From a virus, in the IMG/VR virus record IMGVR_UViG_3300034062_000414, positions 1-27,470 of that record: DNA of 27,470 bases. One strand, written 5' to 3'. The position numbers and the translations under genes are program-made. Positions within the stretch are counted from its first letter, which is position 1. Each line of letters opens with the position of its first letter. The notes below the pieces were generated by a model, which saw nothing but the letters and a program-made list of their open reading frames with translations, was not told the DNA's origin and did not search any database. This document shows, piece after piece, positions 5,983 through 14,372 of this stretch.

Positions 5983-6243
5983 CTACTTGGCAGCCTTTTT
6001 TGCTACCGCTTTCTTCACAGAAGGTTTCGCAAGCTTTGTAAGCTCAATGGTCAGAAGGTCAGCTCCAATACCAAACGCTGGATCCTTTGGGTTGATTGCG
6101 CGAATAGCTGGGCCGACAACCGCTGCTGCTCCAGCAATGAGGAGCGCTTTCGCGTCGTGATTGCCAGTTGCATAGACGGCAATGACCGCTGCAATAAAAG
6201 TGCGTCCATAAGACGCGAGGATTGCTTTGTGCTTTGCATTCAT
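5983..6243 (-). CDS. Putative holin (small membrane protein), 86 aa
   Basis: Residues 10-28 (SYGRTFIAAVIAVYATG) and 32-46 (KALLIAGAAAVVGPAI) are short hydrophobic segments. They are followed by AINPKDPAFGIGADLLT and a Lys/Ala-rich cationic tail (KKAVAKKAAK). This layout, including the NPKDPAFG motif, is common in small actinophage membrane proteins predicted to be holins. It directly follows the endolysin gene, its ATG adjoining that gene's stop, and is the last gene before the terminator. It probably forms membrane lesions that release or activate the endolysin, though a second candidate holin lies three genes upstream in the same cassette. Confidence 0.65.
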   Translation of the reverse strand: MNAKHKAILASYGRTFIAAVIAVYATGNHDAKALLIAGAAAVVGPAIRAINPKDPAFGIGADLLTIELTKLAKPSVKKAVAKKAAK

Positions 6244-6717
6244 TTACTTATCCTTTGGTCGGGCGACTGCCATAATAGTAGCGTAAGAGCGCTTCTTCAG
6301 ATAAAAACCGTCGCCGTTTGATTGGCTTCCCTTTTTATCCGCTGAGGTATTTCCTTCGTAGCACATTAAGAACTTCAGGGTTTTATTGTGGCCCTTAACA
6401 ATCCCAACGTGATCCGCTTGCGCGTCCTCATCAAATTGAAAAAATACAATGTCGCCGGCTTTGGCTTGACCCAGCGGAACAATTTGGTTGTTCTTTGTGA
6501 GGTATTTGAGCCAAGCGTCGCAACTAGCAAACCCTTTTTTTGTATTAGCAACGGAAGAGATTGCTCCAGCGTCGAAATACATTTTTGACGCGCTCATAGC
6601 GCACCAAGGTTGATTGTTAAGTCCGTACCATTTTCCAAATTTTGTGTCGTTGTTTCCTGTTTCTTGATAGCCTAAGTCAGCCTCACATAGCGCCAAGAGT
6701 TTTGTTACGTCAATCAT
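6244..6717 (-). CDS. CHAP-domain endolysin, 157 aa
   Basis: A single-domain NlpC/P60-like CHAP hydrolase. Catalytic Cys39 sits in NQPWCAMSASKMYF, His103 in QADHVGIVKG, and Glu121/Asn123 in CYEGNTS; GDIVFFQF (88-95) is the usual core strand. Such enzymes cut amide bonds in peptidoglycan, as amidases or endopeptidases. There is no signal peptide and no separate cell-wall-binding domain, so export must rely on a holin. It lies between two membrane-protein genes and overlaps the upstream one as ATGA, a standard lysis cassette. A virion-associated role is less likely given this context. Confidence 0.88.
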   Translation of the reverse strand: MIDVTKLLALCEADLGYQETGNNDTKFGKWYGLNNQPWCAMSASKMYFDAGAISSVANTKKGFASCDAWLKYLTKNNQIVPLGQAKAGDIVFFQFDEDAQADHVGIVKGHNKTLKFLMCYEGNTSADKKGSQSNGDGFYLKKRSYATIMAVARPKDK

Positions 6718-6998
6718 TTTTCTTCCTTCCCTGCCTCTTCTAGTGGTGGTTTTGGTTTAGATTTTAACCCGTTTGCGCTGAGAATGCCCGCGAGCGTTCC
6801 AGTCAAAAATACGCACAGCGTAGAAACCAGATCTATAAACGCAGCGTCATTTGGAGCTTGTGCCATAGGCTGAGTAATGAAAAGAAGAGCGTAGAGCAAG
6901 CTGAATACTGAGCCAGCAAAAACAATCGCGAGAATTACTCCGATTGTAACAATTAAGCGAGCGTGAAGTTCTTCAGGGCTGAACCTTCTTCTAGCCAT
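6714..6998 (-). CDS. Putative holin/membrane protein with two TM segments, 94 aa
   Basis: From ATG at 6998 the protein starts MARRRFSPEELHARL, then has a long hydrophobic stretch (LIVTIGVILAIVFAGSVFSL and on) and a second one (LVSTLCVFLTGTLAGILSAN). A charged tail with KPKPPLEEAGKEEK follows. Two helices, small size and placement just before the endolysin fit a holin or antiholin. The in-frame ATG at 7088 would add 30 residues lying wholly inside the lipoprotein gene, so I reject it. The chosen start overlaps the lipoprotein stop by 8 bases. Confidence 0.65.
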   Translation of the reverse strand: MARRRFSPEELHARLIVTIGVILAIVFAGSVFSLLYALLFITQPMAQAPNDAAFIDLVSTLCVFLTGTLAGILSANGLKSKPKPPLEEAGKEEK

Positions 6999-7179
6999 TT
7001 GTTTCGACCTCCGGTAATAAGTCTTTGGTGCACTGCCCGATTGCCTCACATTGCGGAGGCTGGCACTCAGGCTTTTTCCAATTTTCATACTCTTGACAGG
7101 GATAGCGTACCCACCCCTGATAACCGCAACCTGAAAGTAAAAGGGTTAATACTGTGCCTCCAACTATTAACTTACGCAC
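6991..7179 (-). CDS. Small Cys-rich lipoprotein, 62 aa
   Basis: Starts with GTG. The sequence MRKLIVGGTVLTLLLSGCGY is a short signal peptide with a lipobox (LSGC), so Cys18 should be lipidated and the mature ~45 residues anchored outside the membrane. The mature part has four more Cys (in RYPCQEYENW, PECQPPQCEA and GQCTKDLL) and several Pro. It sits inside the lysis cassette. It may assist lysis, comparable in position to an outer spanin subunit, or block superinfection. In a Gram-positive host a spanin would have no outer membrane to act on, so its role is open. Confidence 0.75.
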   Translation of the reverse strand: MRKLIVGGTVLTLLLSGCGYQGWVRYPCQEYENWKKPECQPPQCEAIGQCTKDLLPEVETNG

Positions 7180-7417
7180 TCTTAGCTTTTATCACGGCAA
7201 GATCCGTAATAACCGTTTGTTGATTTTTGTAAACCTCTTTAAGTTGAGCCTCCATACCGCGCCCTTCATTAAACAGGGCATACTCTATACGCGAAAGTTT
7301 TGTATCCTGAGCCGTCAATCTTTGGTCTATTCTGCGCCAAACTCTGAAGCTTGCAGCTGGAAGGATCACAAGAATAGAAATCAACTGCGCAAGAGTCAGG
7401 GCGGTATCAAGATTCAT
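7172..7417 (-). CDS. Membrane-anchored coiled-coil protein in the lysis cassette, 81 aa
   Basis: An N-terminal hydrophobic segment (TLAQLISILVILPAASFRVW) is followed by a charged coiled coil (RRIDQRLTAQDTKLSRIEYA and KEVYKNQQTVITDLAVIKA). One membrane helix plus a periplasm-like coiled coil is the shape of haemolysin-XhlA-like or inner-spanin-like phage proteins. It is the first gene of the lysis cassette and overlaps the lipoprotein gene by 8 bases. This adjacency to a small lipoprotein resembles Rz/Rz1 pairs, but the likely Gram-positive host makes an XhlA-like accessory to lysis as plausible. Confidence 0.6.
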   Translation of the reverse strand: MNLDTALTLAQLISILVILPAASFRVWRRIDQRLTAQDTKLSRIEYALFNEGRGMEAQLKEVYKNQQTVITDLAVIKAKSA

Positions 7418-7432
7418 TAACGTTCTTTCAGA

Positions 7433-7648
7433 TTATGTAAGAGTTACAATACGAATAGTACCAGTGCTATCTTGAAATTTCAGTTGGCTAGAAGTCGAGT
7501 TGTACCACATGTCGCCATTGCGAGGTGCAGTTGGATCTGTTGCAACAATAGGAACAGTAAATCTTTGCGCAGTTTCAAGCTTGCGCAAGCGAGAAAAAAC
7601 ATCATCAAAAAAAGCCTTGAAGTCAAACGGTTGATTTATGTATCCCAT
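7433..7648 (-). CDS. Small tail-associated protein, 71 aa
   Basis: The N-terminal half is helical (FKAFFDDVFSRLRKLETAQR). The C-terminal half (DPTAPRNGDMWYNSTSSQL, then KFQDSTGTIRIVTLT) matches the short beta module often found at the ends of phage fibres, with the NGD(M/I)WYN signature. It may trimerise through its coiled coil and attach to the tail tip. The start overlaps the stop of the gp37-like tail gene as TAATG, placing it at the end of the tail operon. Confidence 0.65.
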   Translation of the reverse strand: MGYINQPFDFKAFFDDVFSRLRKLETAQRFTVPIVATDPTAPRNGDMWYNSTSSQLKFQDSTGTIRIVTLT

Positions 7649-8742
7649 TAGTAGGTTCCAGTCGTTAAAGTCAAAGTGATTCGCTCTGGCCCGTCTTCAC
7701 CCGGAGTTACGCTAAGAGCAACAAGGCGATAGATTGCGTCAAGGGTTGTTGGAAATCTATTGTCTGTAATTACAACGCGGATTTCATCACCAATTACATA
7801 GGTTCCGTATTCTGGATTCTGCGAAGGTGGAGCTACGACGCGCAAAGTTGTTGGAGGATAAGAGGTCGCCGTAATTTGACCATTCGCTAATCCTGTGAGC
7901 ATTGTTGCGTCCGTAATGTCTGAGTAATTAGCCTCTTGCTCTAGCAAAGGCCAGCCCTCGGAAAGCTTGGTCGAATCTGCAACTGTGGAGATCAGCTTCC
8001 CCTCATTGCTACCAGCTCCAAGGGCGTAAATAGTATTTGCAGCGATTGAAGCGTCTTCTGGGTATTGGTATTCAACAATGTTTCCGGCTGGGAATTGAAA
8101 AACTGGAGCCGTCAAGCTGGTTGGGGAGTAGGTTGTTCCAGATTTAGGGTAGGAGAGAACCAATCTTTTTGTTGGATTTCCTCCTCCGTCGTAGGCAACT
8201 TGAATGTTAAAGTCAAAGCCGTTGAGTTGCTTTGAGAGATCCTGAAGCGCGGAGTAAACATTCTTTAACTCATACCCGTAATAAGTTCTGCTCACAAGAA
8301 CGCCAGAAGTTGCAGGGCTAACCGAAACTCCTATGTCGCCAGAGGGAGCTGCTTGCGCATTTTCTACTAGAAGGTTGGCAATAACGAGCTGGTCTTCATT
8401 TGTATAAACTAAAGTGTTTGCAATCTTGCGACGCTCAAAATAAGACTCAAACTCGCGCGCTTGAAAAGTTAAAGTTTGAGCCGTTGAATTGTATTCTCGG
8501 TTCCAGATTACTCCGCCCCAAACAAGAACGCCGTTGCGATCTACATAAATGGCGGTGCGACCCGGAATTGTGCCAGCGGAAACGTTAAGATTTTCAGCAT
8601 TTACGCCGGAGAGTAATAAATGTCCAGAAAAAGTTCCTGCACTATTTAATTGTTGCGTGAAATTAACGCCCGTGATTGGTAGCTCTGCAAGAATCGCGTT
8701 AGTCAAAAGATCAGCAAAAAGATAACGGTATGAGGTAGCCAT
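7648..8742 (-). CDS. Tail-tip protein, ReqiPepy6 gp37-like (Tal/hub candidate), 364 aa
   Basis: The N-terminus (MATSYRYLFADLLTNAILAE, then LPITGVNFTQQLNSAGTFSG) and the repeated baseplate-hub folds are those of gp37-like proteins of Gram-positive siphophages. Later come VWGGVIWNREY, a REFESYFERR segment and a C-terminal strand domain ending TPGEDGPERITLTL. These proteins form the ring at the tail tip below the distal tail protein. No lytic domain is evident. It lies after the adhesin genes rather than straight after the Dit-like gene, but within the same operon. Confidence 0.72.
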   Translation of the reverse strand: MATSYRYLFADLLTNAILAELPITGVNFTQQLNSAGTFSGHLLLSGVNAENLNVSAGTIPGRTAIYVDRNGVLVWGGVIWNREYNSTAQTLTFQAREFESYFERRKIANTLVYTNEDQLVIANLLVENAQAAPSGDIGVSVSPATSGVLVSRTYYGYELKNVYSALQDLSKQLNGFDFNIQVAYDGGGNPTKRLVLSYPKSGTTYSPTSLTAPVFQFPAGNIVEYQYPEDASIAANTIYALGAGSNEGKLISTVADSTKLSEGWPLLEQEANYSDITDATMLTGLANGQITATSYPPTTLRVVAPPSQNPEYGTYVIGDEIRVVITDNRFPTTLDAIYRLVALSVTPGEDGPERITLTLTTGTY

Positions 8743-8746
8743 TCCG

Positions 8747-8992
8747 TTAAGATTCTACTGGGTGCTCGAAAGTATCTGCAAGAGGATTGTAAATCATTCC
8801 AGCGGACGCGAATCTTCCACGGATAGAACCGTTGTAAGAAGTTTGAACCCAATTTCCGCCAAAAGTATCTTTGCAAAATTGCGCACCGATAGCTTCTTGT
8901 TCAACTTCATTTTCGTCAAGTAAAACTGCGTTAGCAATAACTATTACTTGTTCAACAATGTTTTGTTCACTTATTTTTGCAAAATGTGCCAT
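8747..8992 (-). CDS. Small fibre-associated protein, FGGxW type, 81 aa
   Basis: Begins MAHFAKISEQNIVEQVIVIA, with a central FGGNWVQTSYNGSIRGR and GMIYNPLADTF near the end. This is the small protein often found with phage tail fibres, where an N-terminal strand module precedes a W-x-Q-T-S-Y motif. The protein at the right edge of the window has the matching C-terminal part (IRKNFAAVGYYYDEELDAF), so the genome has two members. A role as fibre chaperone or fibre tip is plausible but unproven. Confidence 0.7.
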   Translation of the reverse strand: MAHFAKISEQNIVEQVIVIANAVLLDENEVEQEAIGAQFCKDTFGGNWVQTSYNGSIRGRFASAGMIYNPLADTFEHPVES

Positions 8993-8996
8993 CTCA

Positions 8997-9794
8997 TTAC
9001 CCCGTTACTATAACTATAACGCCCGAACCGCCAGAGCCACCATTACCATTTGAGCCAGTATAGTAACCTGCTCCTCCACCGCCACCTGTATTAGCGCTAC
9101 CGCTTGATCCATTGCTACCAGAAGCTCCTCCGCCTCCAACTCCTCCGGCAGCAATAGAGCCGTTTGACGTTCCTGCTCCGCCTCCGCCAAAGTTTGTTGC
9201 GACCCCCGTAATTGAAATTGAGCGACCAGCTCCTCCAGCATAAGCTCCGCCAGAACCGCTTACTCCAACTGCAGCAGTTCCTCCTCCTCCTGAAGCATTT
9301 CCAGTACCTCCGTTAAATCCTTGCGCACCGCCAAGCATTGCAGTTCCGCCATTTCCTGCACCGCAACCACCTTTTTGACCAGTTGCGCCAAGTGTGGACA
9401 TACAACCGCCACCAATAGCGACAAGATTTCCGACGGCAGAAGCGTCTCCTACATAAGCAGGTTGTGGAGAGCCAGAGCCACCAGATCCAGAACCACCAGC
9501 TCCGATTGTTACTGTAAGAGTTCCAGCAGGTAAAAGAGCAGCGGTATCGTAAATCATTCCGCCAGCGCCAGCGCCTTGTTGAGCAGCACCCGGAACTCCT
9601 CCTCCGCCACCGACGATCATAATTTCAGCGGTTCCAGCAGCTCCTACCGTGATTGAACCTGAGCCGTTAAATCTATAAATTGTTTTACCGGGGCGCGTGG
9701 TGGTATCAACACTTGGCGATCCAGTAGTACCAGTTATGGTTGCTTTTCCAATTCCCCCACCGCCAAAAGCAAAACCAGTTAGAAGAGGACTCAT
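8997..9794 (-). CDS. Glycine-rich tail adhesin, 265 aa
   Basis: An N-terminal strand region (TTTRPGKTIYRFNGSGSITV) leads into a long Gly/Ser/Ala/Asn-rich region with IMIVGGGGGVPG, AIGGGCM and many GGGG tracts. It ends GSGVIVIVTG, the usual end of phage glycine-rich domain proteins. Such domains form polyglycine-II-like bundles that display variable loops, as in known phage adhesins. Both it and the second copy at 25291-26127 probably sit at the tail tip or on the virion and bind the host surface. Start overlaps the upstream stop as ATGA. Confidence 0.78.
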   Translation of the reverse strand: MSPLLTGFAFGGGGIGKATITGTTGSPSVDTTTRPGKTIYRFNGSGSITVGAAGTAEIMIVGGGGGVPGAAQQGAGAGGMIYDTAALLPAGTLTVTIGAGGSGSGGSGSPQPAYVGDASAVGNLVAIGGGCMSTLGATGQKGGCGAGNGGTAMLGGAQGFNGGTGNASGGGGTAAVGVSGSGGAYAGGAGRSISITGVATNFGGGGAGTSNGSIAAGGVGGGGASGSNGSSGSANTGGGGGAGYYTGSNGNGGSGGSGVIVIVTG

Positions 9795-10816
9795 GCGAAT
9801 TTCACCGCGCCTCCTGCTAGGACTGTGTAGGTTGGCGTTGCTGCCGTTTTGATAATTGTAAAAGTGTATGCGTCAATCGAGCTTGCATTTCCAGCGCTGG
9901 GCGCAGTTCCTCCAGACCATTTTGGAGTCACCGCAGATCCGTCAATCTGAAAAGCATTAGCGTAGTAAGCAGTTCCTCCGTTGGTATTAAGGAATACCGC
10001 AGAAATAGAATCTCCAACTGCAAGAATTGAGCTGAGCGTTGCTCCTGAGCTTCCTCTAAAATTAAGAGTGAAGTTAGCGCTGGCATTTGTTGTGTAATAA
10101 AGAACGCCCTGAGTCAATAAATCAAAGTTAATTGTTCCTGTTGCTGCCGTTGCTGATACTGTGTTTCTTTCTTCTGGCGCAATCAAAGTTTTGTTTGAAA
10201 GATTCTGAGTGCCAGTTAAAGTAGCAACTGTGGAATCTATGGCAACCACAGGGATTGGGCCTGTTCCACTTGTTACTGTAATTCCTGTGCTGCCTTGAAC
10301 TTCAGTTATGTCGCCAACAGGTAAGTTGGTTGTTACATTCACTCTTGTATCAGTAATGTTCGCAGTCAAAATTGAAGTCGCTCCGGCTGCAACTGCGATT
10401 GTTGCCAAAGAGATCGAGTTGGCTGGAGTTGCTGGCGCTACTGGTGAGGCAGCAGCAGTTCCAGTAACAACGTTGATTGAAACCTCATTGAGCAATCCTG
10501 AGTAATAAGCGTCTGAAACTGTAATACAAACTCGGTCAATTCTAGGGTTGGAAGGATTGGCAGTTGCAATTGTCGCAATAGCAGAAGCGTCATTGTAGAA
10601 TTGGTAAACGCCCATGTTGGATTGTGTTGTTCCAACGATTGCGCCCCAACCTGAAGCGACCAAAACGGACATACCGGTTGGCGAATTTTGAGTAACCGCA
10701 AGAGAAGACGAACCAATGATTCCAGTTGTTGCGATAATTCCTTGCATAGTCAGGCGATCGTTCTCCGCTGGGTGCGAAGCATTCTGAAGCCAGCTCGGTG
10801 GTGTGCGTAATGCCAT
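9791..10816 (-). CDS. Minor tail/fibre protein, 341 aa
   Basis: The N-terminal domain (MALRTPPSWLQNASHPAEND, then SGWGAIVGTTQSNMGVYQ and NPSNPRIDRVCITVSD) resembles the fibre-attachment domain of actinophage minor tail proteins. The middle holds TGTQNLSNKTLIAPE, a repeat common in phage fibres. The C-terminal beta domain ends YTVLAGGAVKFA. It follows the Dit-like gene after a strong ribosome site (AAGGAG) and precedes the glycine-rich adhesin. It probably forms a tail fibre or receptor-binding protein. Confidence 0.72.
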   Translation of the reverse strand: MALRTPPSWLQNASHPAENDRLTMQGIIATTGIIGSSSLAVTQNSPTGMSVLVASGWGAIVGTTQSNMGVYQFYNDASAIATIATANPSNPRIDRVCITVSDAYYSGLLNEVSINVVTGTAAASPVAPATPANSISLATIAVAAGATSILTANITDTRVNVTTNLPVGDITEVQGSTGITVTSGTGPIPVVAIDSTVATLTGTQNLSNKTLIAPEERNTVSATAATGTINFDLLTQGVLYYTTNASANFTLNFRGSSGATLSSILAVGDSISAVFLNTNGGTAYYANAFQIDGSAVTPKWSGGTAPSAGNASSIDAYTFTIIKTAATPTYTVLAGGAVKFA

Positions 10817-10825
10817 TTCTTCTCC

Positions 10826-11692
10826 TTAAATGTACGCCGACCGCCATTGTACCGTGGCAGCAGTAACTCCTGCCAATGTACTAGCTCCGGTCAGGTAAAA
10901 TTGGTTTGCTCCCGGTGCTGCACCGAACCAAGTTGAGGTTCCAGTAACAAGATTGCGAGCAGCAACCCCATTTACTGTAACGTATTTTGAGTCCAAATCT
11001 ACATAAATTATGTCCGTGTTTGAATAGCTTCCGGTGATAGTAATGTAATCGCCAGTTGTTGAATTGCCAAGAGTTGGGTTCAAGATTGGGCCGTTCAATG
11101 TGATTGTTGGATAAGTGGTAGCCCAGCCATTGTTTTCGATTGTGGTTGTAGCTCCAGTAGATCCAAAGCCATAAACAAGGTTATAGGTTCGGTCATAAGT
11201 TCTGCCAAGGGCATTTGAAACCGCAAGAGAAGCGGTCTGCAAAGTATCGTCATAAAAGCGAGGATCTGGGCAGAAGAATGTGTATTGGCTTCTAATGTAG
11301 CCGTATGTGTAATCCGGATCAACCAGAGTTCGATTCGCTCTTACGCGAGCATTGACTCTCTGTAATCCATTAGCAAGAGAGAGTTGAAACTGCAAAATTG
11401 TTGTGCCTGTTGTTTGAGGCAGGAGCGCTCTCTGGAGCAGATTGTAATTCGCCTGTGCGCTCAATCCATTACCGCCAACAGTCAAAATTGTGGCCGTTAT
11501 TTCGCGCCCTGAGAGGAAATCATTTCCTGTGAACATTCCGTCGGCATAGCCTCGGTTGTCATCTTGGTTGCGGATAGAGGGCAGGGATTCAAGGCCACTC
11601 AAGTCAAGAATCTGGTGAACCGAATTGCCTCCGCCAAAAACATAGCCGTCAAAGGCGAAGGAATACTGAGCTAGGTTGGATACTGTTGGCAT
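10826..11692 (-). CDS. Distal tail (Dit-like) protein, 288 aa
   Basis: Directly follows the tape measure, the usual place of the distal tail protein. The first half has strands and a long helix (QANYNLLQRALLPQTTGTT). The signature FFCPDPRFYDD (about residues 136-146), where Dit proteins change from the N-terminal ring domain to the galectin-like C-terminal domain, is present. The second half is a beta sandwich ending ATVQWRSAYI. It forms the hexameric ring joining tail tube to tip. The start overlaps the tape measure stop as TAATG. Confidence 0.78.
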   Translation of the reverse strand: MPTVSNLAQYSFAFDGYVFGGGNSVHQILDLSGLESLPSIRNQDDNRGYADGMFTGNDFLSGREITATILTVGGNGLSAQANYNLLQRALLPQTTGTTILQFQLSLANGLQRVNARVRANRTLVDPDYTYGYIRSQYTFFCPDPRFYDDTLQTASLAVSNALGRTYDRTYNLVYGFGSTGATTTIENNGWATTYPTITLNGPILNPTLGNSTTGDYITITGSYSNTDIIYVDLDSKYVTVNGVAARNLVTGTSTWFGAAPGANQFYLTGASTLAGVTAATVQWRSAYI

Positions 11693-14370
11693 TACATTGT
11701 TACCATTCTGCCACCGCCACCGCGCGCTGCCCTTGCGGCGTAAGATTGCTCGAAGAATTGCGCGGTTGTTAAACTTTGAGTCGATCCAAAGCGCATTGCG
11801 TCAGCAACGGCGTTTGCGCTTGCTTGCGGATCTGCAAGGTTTGTGCCATTGACCGTTGTATTGTTGTTAATTACAAGGTCGCCCGTGGACATAGCAGCCA
11901 AGCCGAGGTTCTGAGTTCCAGCCAAAATTGGAGCAGCTGAGGATCCAGCAAGAGCGCCAGCAGCAGCCTTCGCTCCAGCCAGCTCCTTAATCTGAAGGGC
12001 AGTCTTTCGCAGCTCCTCTTGCAATTTTGCAAGCTTCTCTCTTGTGTCCTTTTCAAGCGCGTCAATCGCTTCGTTGTAAGCGCTTTGAGCCTCAAAGAGA
12101 GCGTCTTGGAGTTCATTTTGATTCTTGGTCAAGGCGTCAGCTAATTCTTGGGAGTTTCTAACAAGCGCTTTGTCTAGATCCTCGCCAATTTTGACGTATT
12201 CATTCAGAAGCTCTTCAGTCGCAAAGCTTGTTGAGGTGCTCATTTGTTCGGCAAGCTTATCCAGCCCATGCTTGCTTACATCCTGCAAGCCAGCGTAAAG
12301 CTCTTGTAATTGACCCTTGGTTTCTGGCGTTGCGTTAAGCAAAGCGTCAGCCATAGAGCCACCCAGCTCTGGGCCTTGGGAGATAACCTCTTGAATAAAT
12401 GTCTGAGAAAAACCTGCGCTTGCCAAGGCTCCGGCTTGCTCTTGGAGCTTCTTAACGGCAGCAAACTTTTCTTTCATTTTCTGAAGCAAGCCAGCGCCAC
12501 TCTTGTCGCTATCTTCAAACATTTTTGAGAGGTCAAACTTTGCGCCTTGCTCGAATGCGTTGCGCAATAAATCTCTACCCTTTTGGATTACTGCCAAGCG
12601 GTCTTGATCTGCTTTTGCGTTTAATTCAAGCGCTTTGTTAGCGTAATCTTTCTCAATAGCAAGTTTCTTTTTCTCGTATTCTTCGTTGAGTTCAACAACT
12701 CTTTCGTTGAAAGCCTCTTCCATTTTGAAACTCTTACTCTGAGCCTCAGCAATAACTTTGTCCATTTCGGCGTAATTCTTTTTAACGTCTGCGTTAAGTT
12801 TGCTGAGAGCCTTCTTCTTTTCGGCTGCACTTTTTTTAGCTGCTTCAATTTGTTCAGCAGTAAGTCCCGGAGTATGGAGTTCTCCTTCTACTTCTCCAGC
12901 TGGGGGTTTGTCTGATCCGCCAAAGCCCGGTATCTTGATTTTTTTGTTGGCAATCCCGTCGAGAGTGCCTTTGAAACTTTCTACTTTGCTGGCAGCTGAT
13001 TCTGCAAAGTCGCCAACTTTTTCAATTCCTGAGTTGATAAAGTCCAGTCCTTGTTGCGCATACTTTCCAACACCCGGAAGTTTAGACATAATGGTCAGCC
13101 ACATTTTTAATGGCCCAGTGACCACTTTGAGAATAATTTCAATCATTTGACCCCAAGCGCGGATCATAAAAGCAACATAAGTAATTACGCCTTTAGCAAT
13201 AGTCACAATTACCTTGCGGAAAGTTTCAGAATGATTCCAAGCAATGACAAACCCAGCTGCTAGAAGAGCAATCGCTGCGACAATTAAACCAATCGGGTTT
13301 GCGTACATTGCAGCGTTAAGTTTCAGCATAGAAGCAGCAAGTCCATTTGTTGAAGCAATAGAAGCAAGCTGCCCACCCTTCATAAGCACTTGAGCAACCG
13401 CGTAAGCAGCCTGAACTGTTTTGCTAATTGCAAGTATCGCGTTATACGCTTTCATTGCGACAATTCCAGTAATAACAACCGCAGTAAAAGCTGCCAACGC
13501 CTCTTTGTTTTTGTTAAGAAAATTAAATACAGGAGCAAGATACTTGCTCCAGAAATCTCCAAAAGCTTTACCGATTGTAAGAAGAATTGGCTGAAGTTTT
13601 GTGACAAGATCGCGCCCAAAATCTGCAACTTTATCTTTGGCGCGAGCGATAGCTCCTGCAAAAGTATCTCCGGCTGCTGCTGCTGCTCCGCCGAACTCGA
13701 CATTCATTTCAGCAAGAATGACTTTCTGCGCGCCCATAACGTCGCCGGCAGCCATAAGGCTTTGGATTTGATCCTTCTGGGCTTGAGTAAAGACAACGCC
13801 TACGCGCGTGAGAGCAGTAATTCCCTTGATTGGATCGTTAAGAGCTTTACCAAGCTGAACAGTTGCTCCCTGTAAATCTCCTCCCATTTTGACCGAGAGA
13901 TCCAAAGCAGCAGCCGAGGCTTGATTGAAAATGTCGTTGTTCTCTCCTGCAATGTTGCGAATGTTGGTAAATGTTTGAAAGACTGCCTGTGATTGCATAA
14001 TCAGGTTTTCATCTACGCCAGAAAGGTATTCAAGGGCGCTTGCTTGTTCTTTTAATCCTTCAACGCTCAATCCGGCAGCATTTCCTGTGGATTCAATACC
14101 TGCGCGAAGCTGCGCGGTTGCTTTTTCGTATTGCTGAGCGTCTGCGATTGCGCCTTGAAGGCCAGACTTCAAGAGATTCAATCCCTGAGTCATTACATTT
14201 CCAGCAAAAACACCCACCGCTGCTGCCTTAAAATTAGACAGAAAACTTGTTTGTTTCTTAACAGTGCTACCAAAGTCGTCAAACTTAGAGTTCAGCTGCT
14301 GCATTTGATTTTTTATGTTCGCGGTTTCGAGTTGTAATTCGACCAGAACTGGAGGGATTGTGCTTGCCAC
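11692..14370 (-). CDS. Tape measure protein, 892 aa
   Basis: The longest gene. The N-terminal coiled coil (LETANIKNQMQQLNSKFDD) is followed by a TMP core (GDLQGATVQLGKALNDPIKG and TRVGVVFTQAQKDQIQSL), hydrophobic segments (AAFTAVVITGIVAMKAYNAI and ANPIGLIVAAIALLAAGF) and a long Ala/Lys/Glu coiled coil to the end. It sets tail length: at about 0.15 nm per residue, 892 residues predict roughly 130 nm. No peptidase domain is evident. GTG at 14370 follows AAGGGA. It lies two bases after the gp10-like gene. Confidence 0.9.
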   Translation of the reverse strand: MASTIPPVLVELQLETANIKNQMQQLNSKFDDFGSTVKKQTSFLSNFKAAAVGVFAGNVMTQGLNLLKSGLQGAIADAQQYEKATAQLRAGIESTGNAAGLSVEGLKEQASALEYLSGVDENLIMQSQAVFQTFTNIRNIAGENNDIFNQASAAALDLSVKMGGDLQGATVQLGKALNDPIKGITALTRVGVVFTQAQKDQIQSLMAAGDVMGAQKVILAEMNVEFGGAAAAAGDTFAGAIARAKDKVADFGRDLVTKLQPILLTIGKAFGDFWSKYLAPVFNFLNKNKEALAAFTAVVITGIVAMKAYNAILAISKTVQAAYAVAQVLMKGGQLASIASTNGLAASMLKLNAAMYANPIGLIVAAIALLAAGFVIAWNHSETFRKVIVTIAKGVITYVAFMIRAWGQMIEIILKVVTGPLKMWLTIMSKLPGVGKYAQQGLDFINSGIEKVGDFAESAASKVESFKGTLDGIANKKIKIPGFGGSDKPPAGEVEGELHTPGLTAEQIEAAKKSAAEKKKALSKLNADVKKNYAEMDKVIAEAQSKSFKMEEAFNERVVELNEEYEKKKLAIEKDYANKALELNAKADQDRLAVIQKGRDLLRNAFEQGAKFDLSKMFEDSDKSGAGLLQKMKEKFAAVKKLQEQAGALASAGFSQTFIQEVISQGPELGGSMADALLNATPETKGQLQELYAGLQDVSKHGLDKLAEQMSTSTSFATEELLNEYVKIGEDLDKALVRNSQELADALTKNQNELQDALFEAQSAYNEAIDALEKDTREKLAKLQEELRKTALQIKELAGAKAAAGALAGSSAAPILAGTQNLGLAAMSTGDLVINNNTTVNGTNLADPQASANAVADAMRFGSTQSLTTAQFFEQSYAARAARGGGGRMVTM

Positions 14371-14372
14371 TT

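Noticed and set aside
13390-13875. Plus-strand ORF of 161 codons within the tape measure gene.
   Set aside because: Cys- and Ser-rich composition typical of antisense to an Ala/Leu-rich coding sequence; no start signals.
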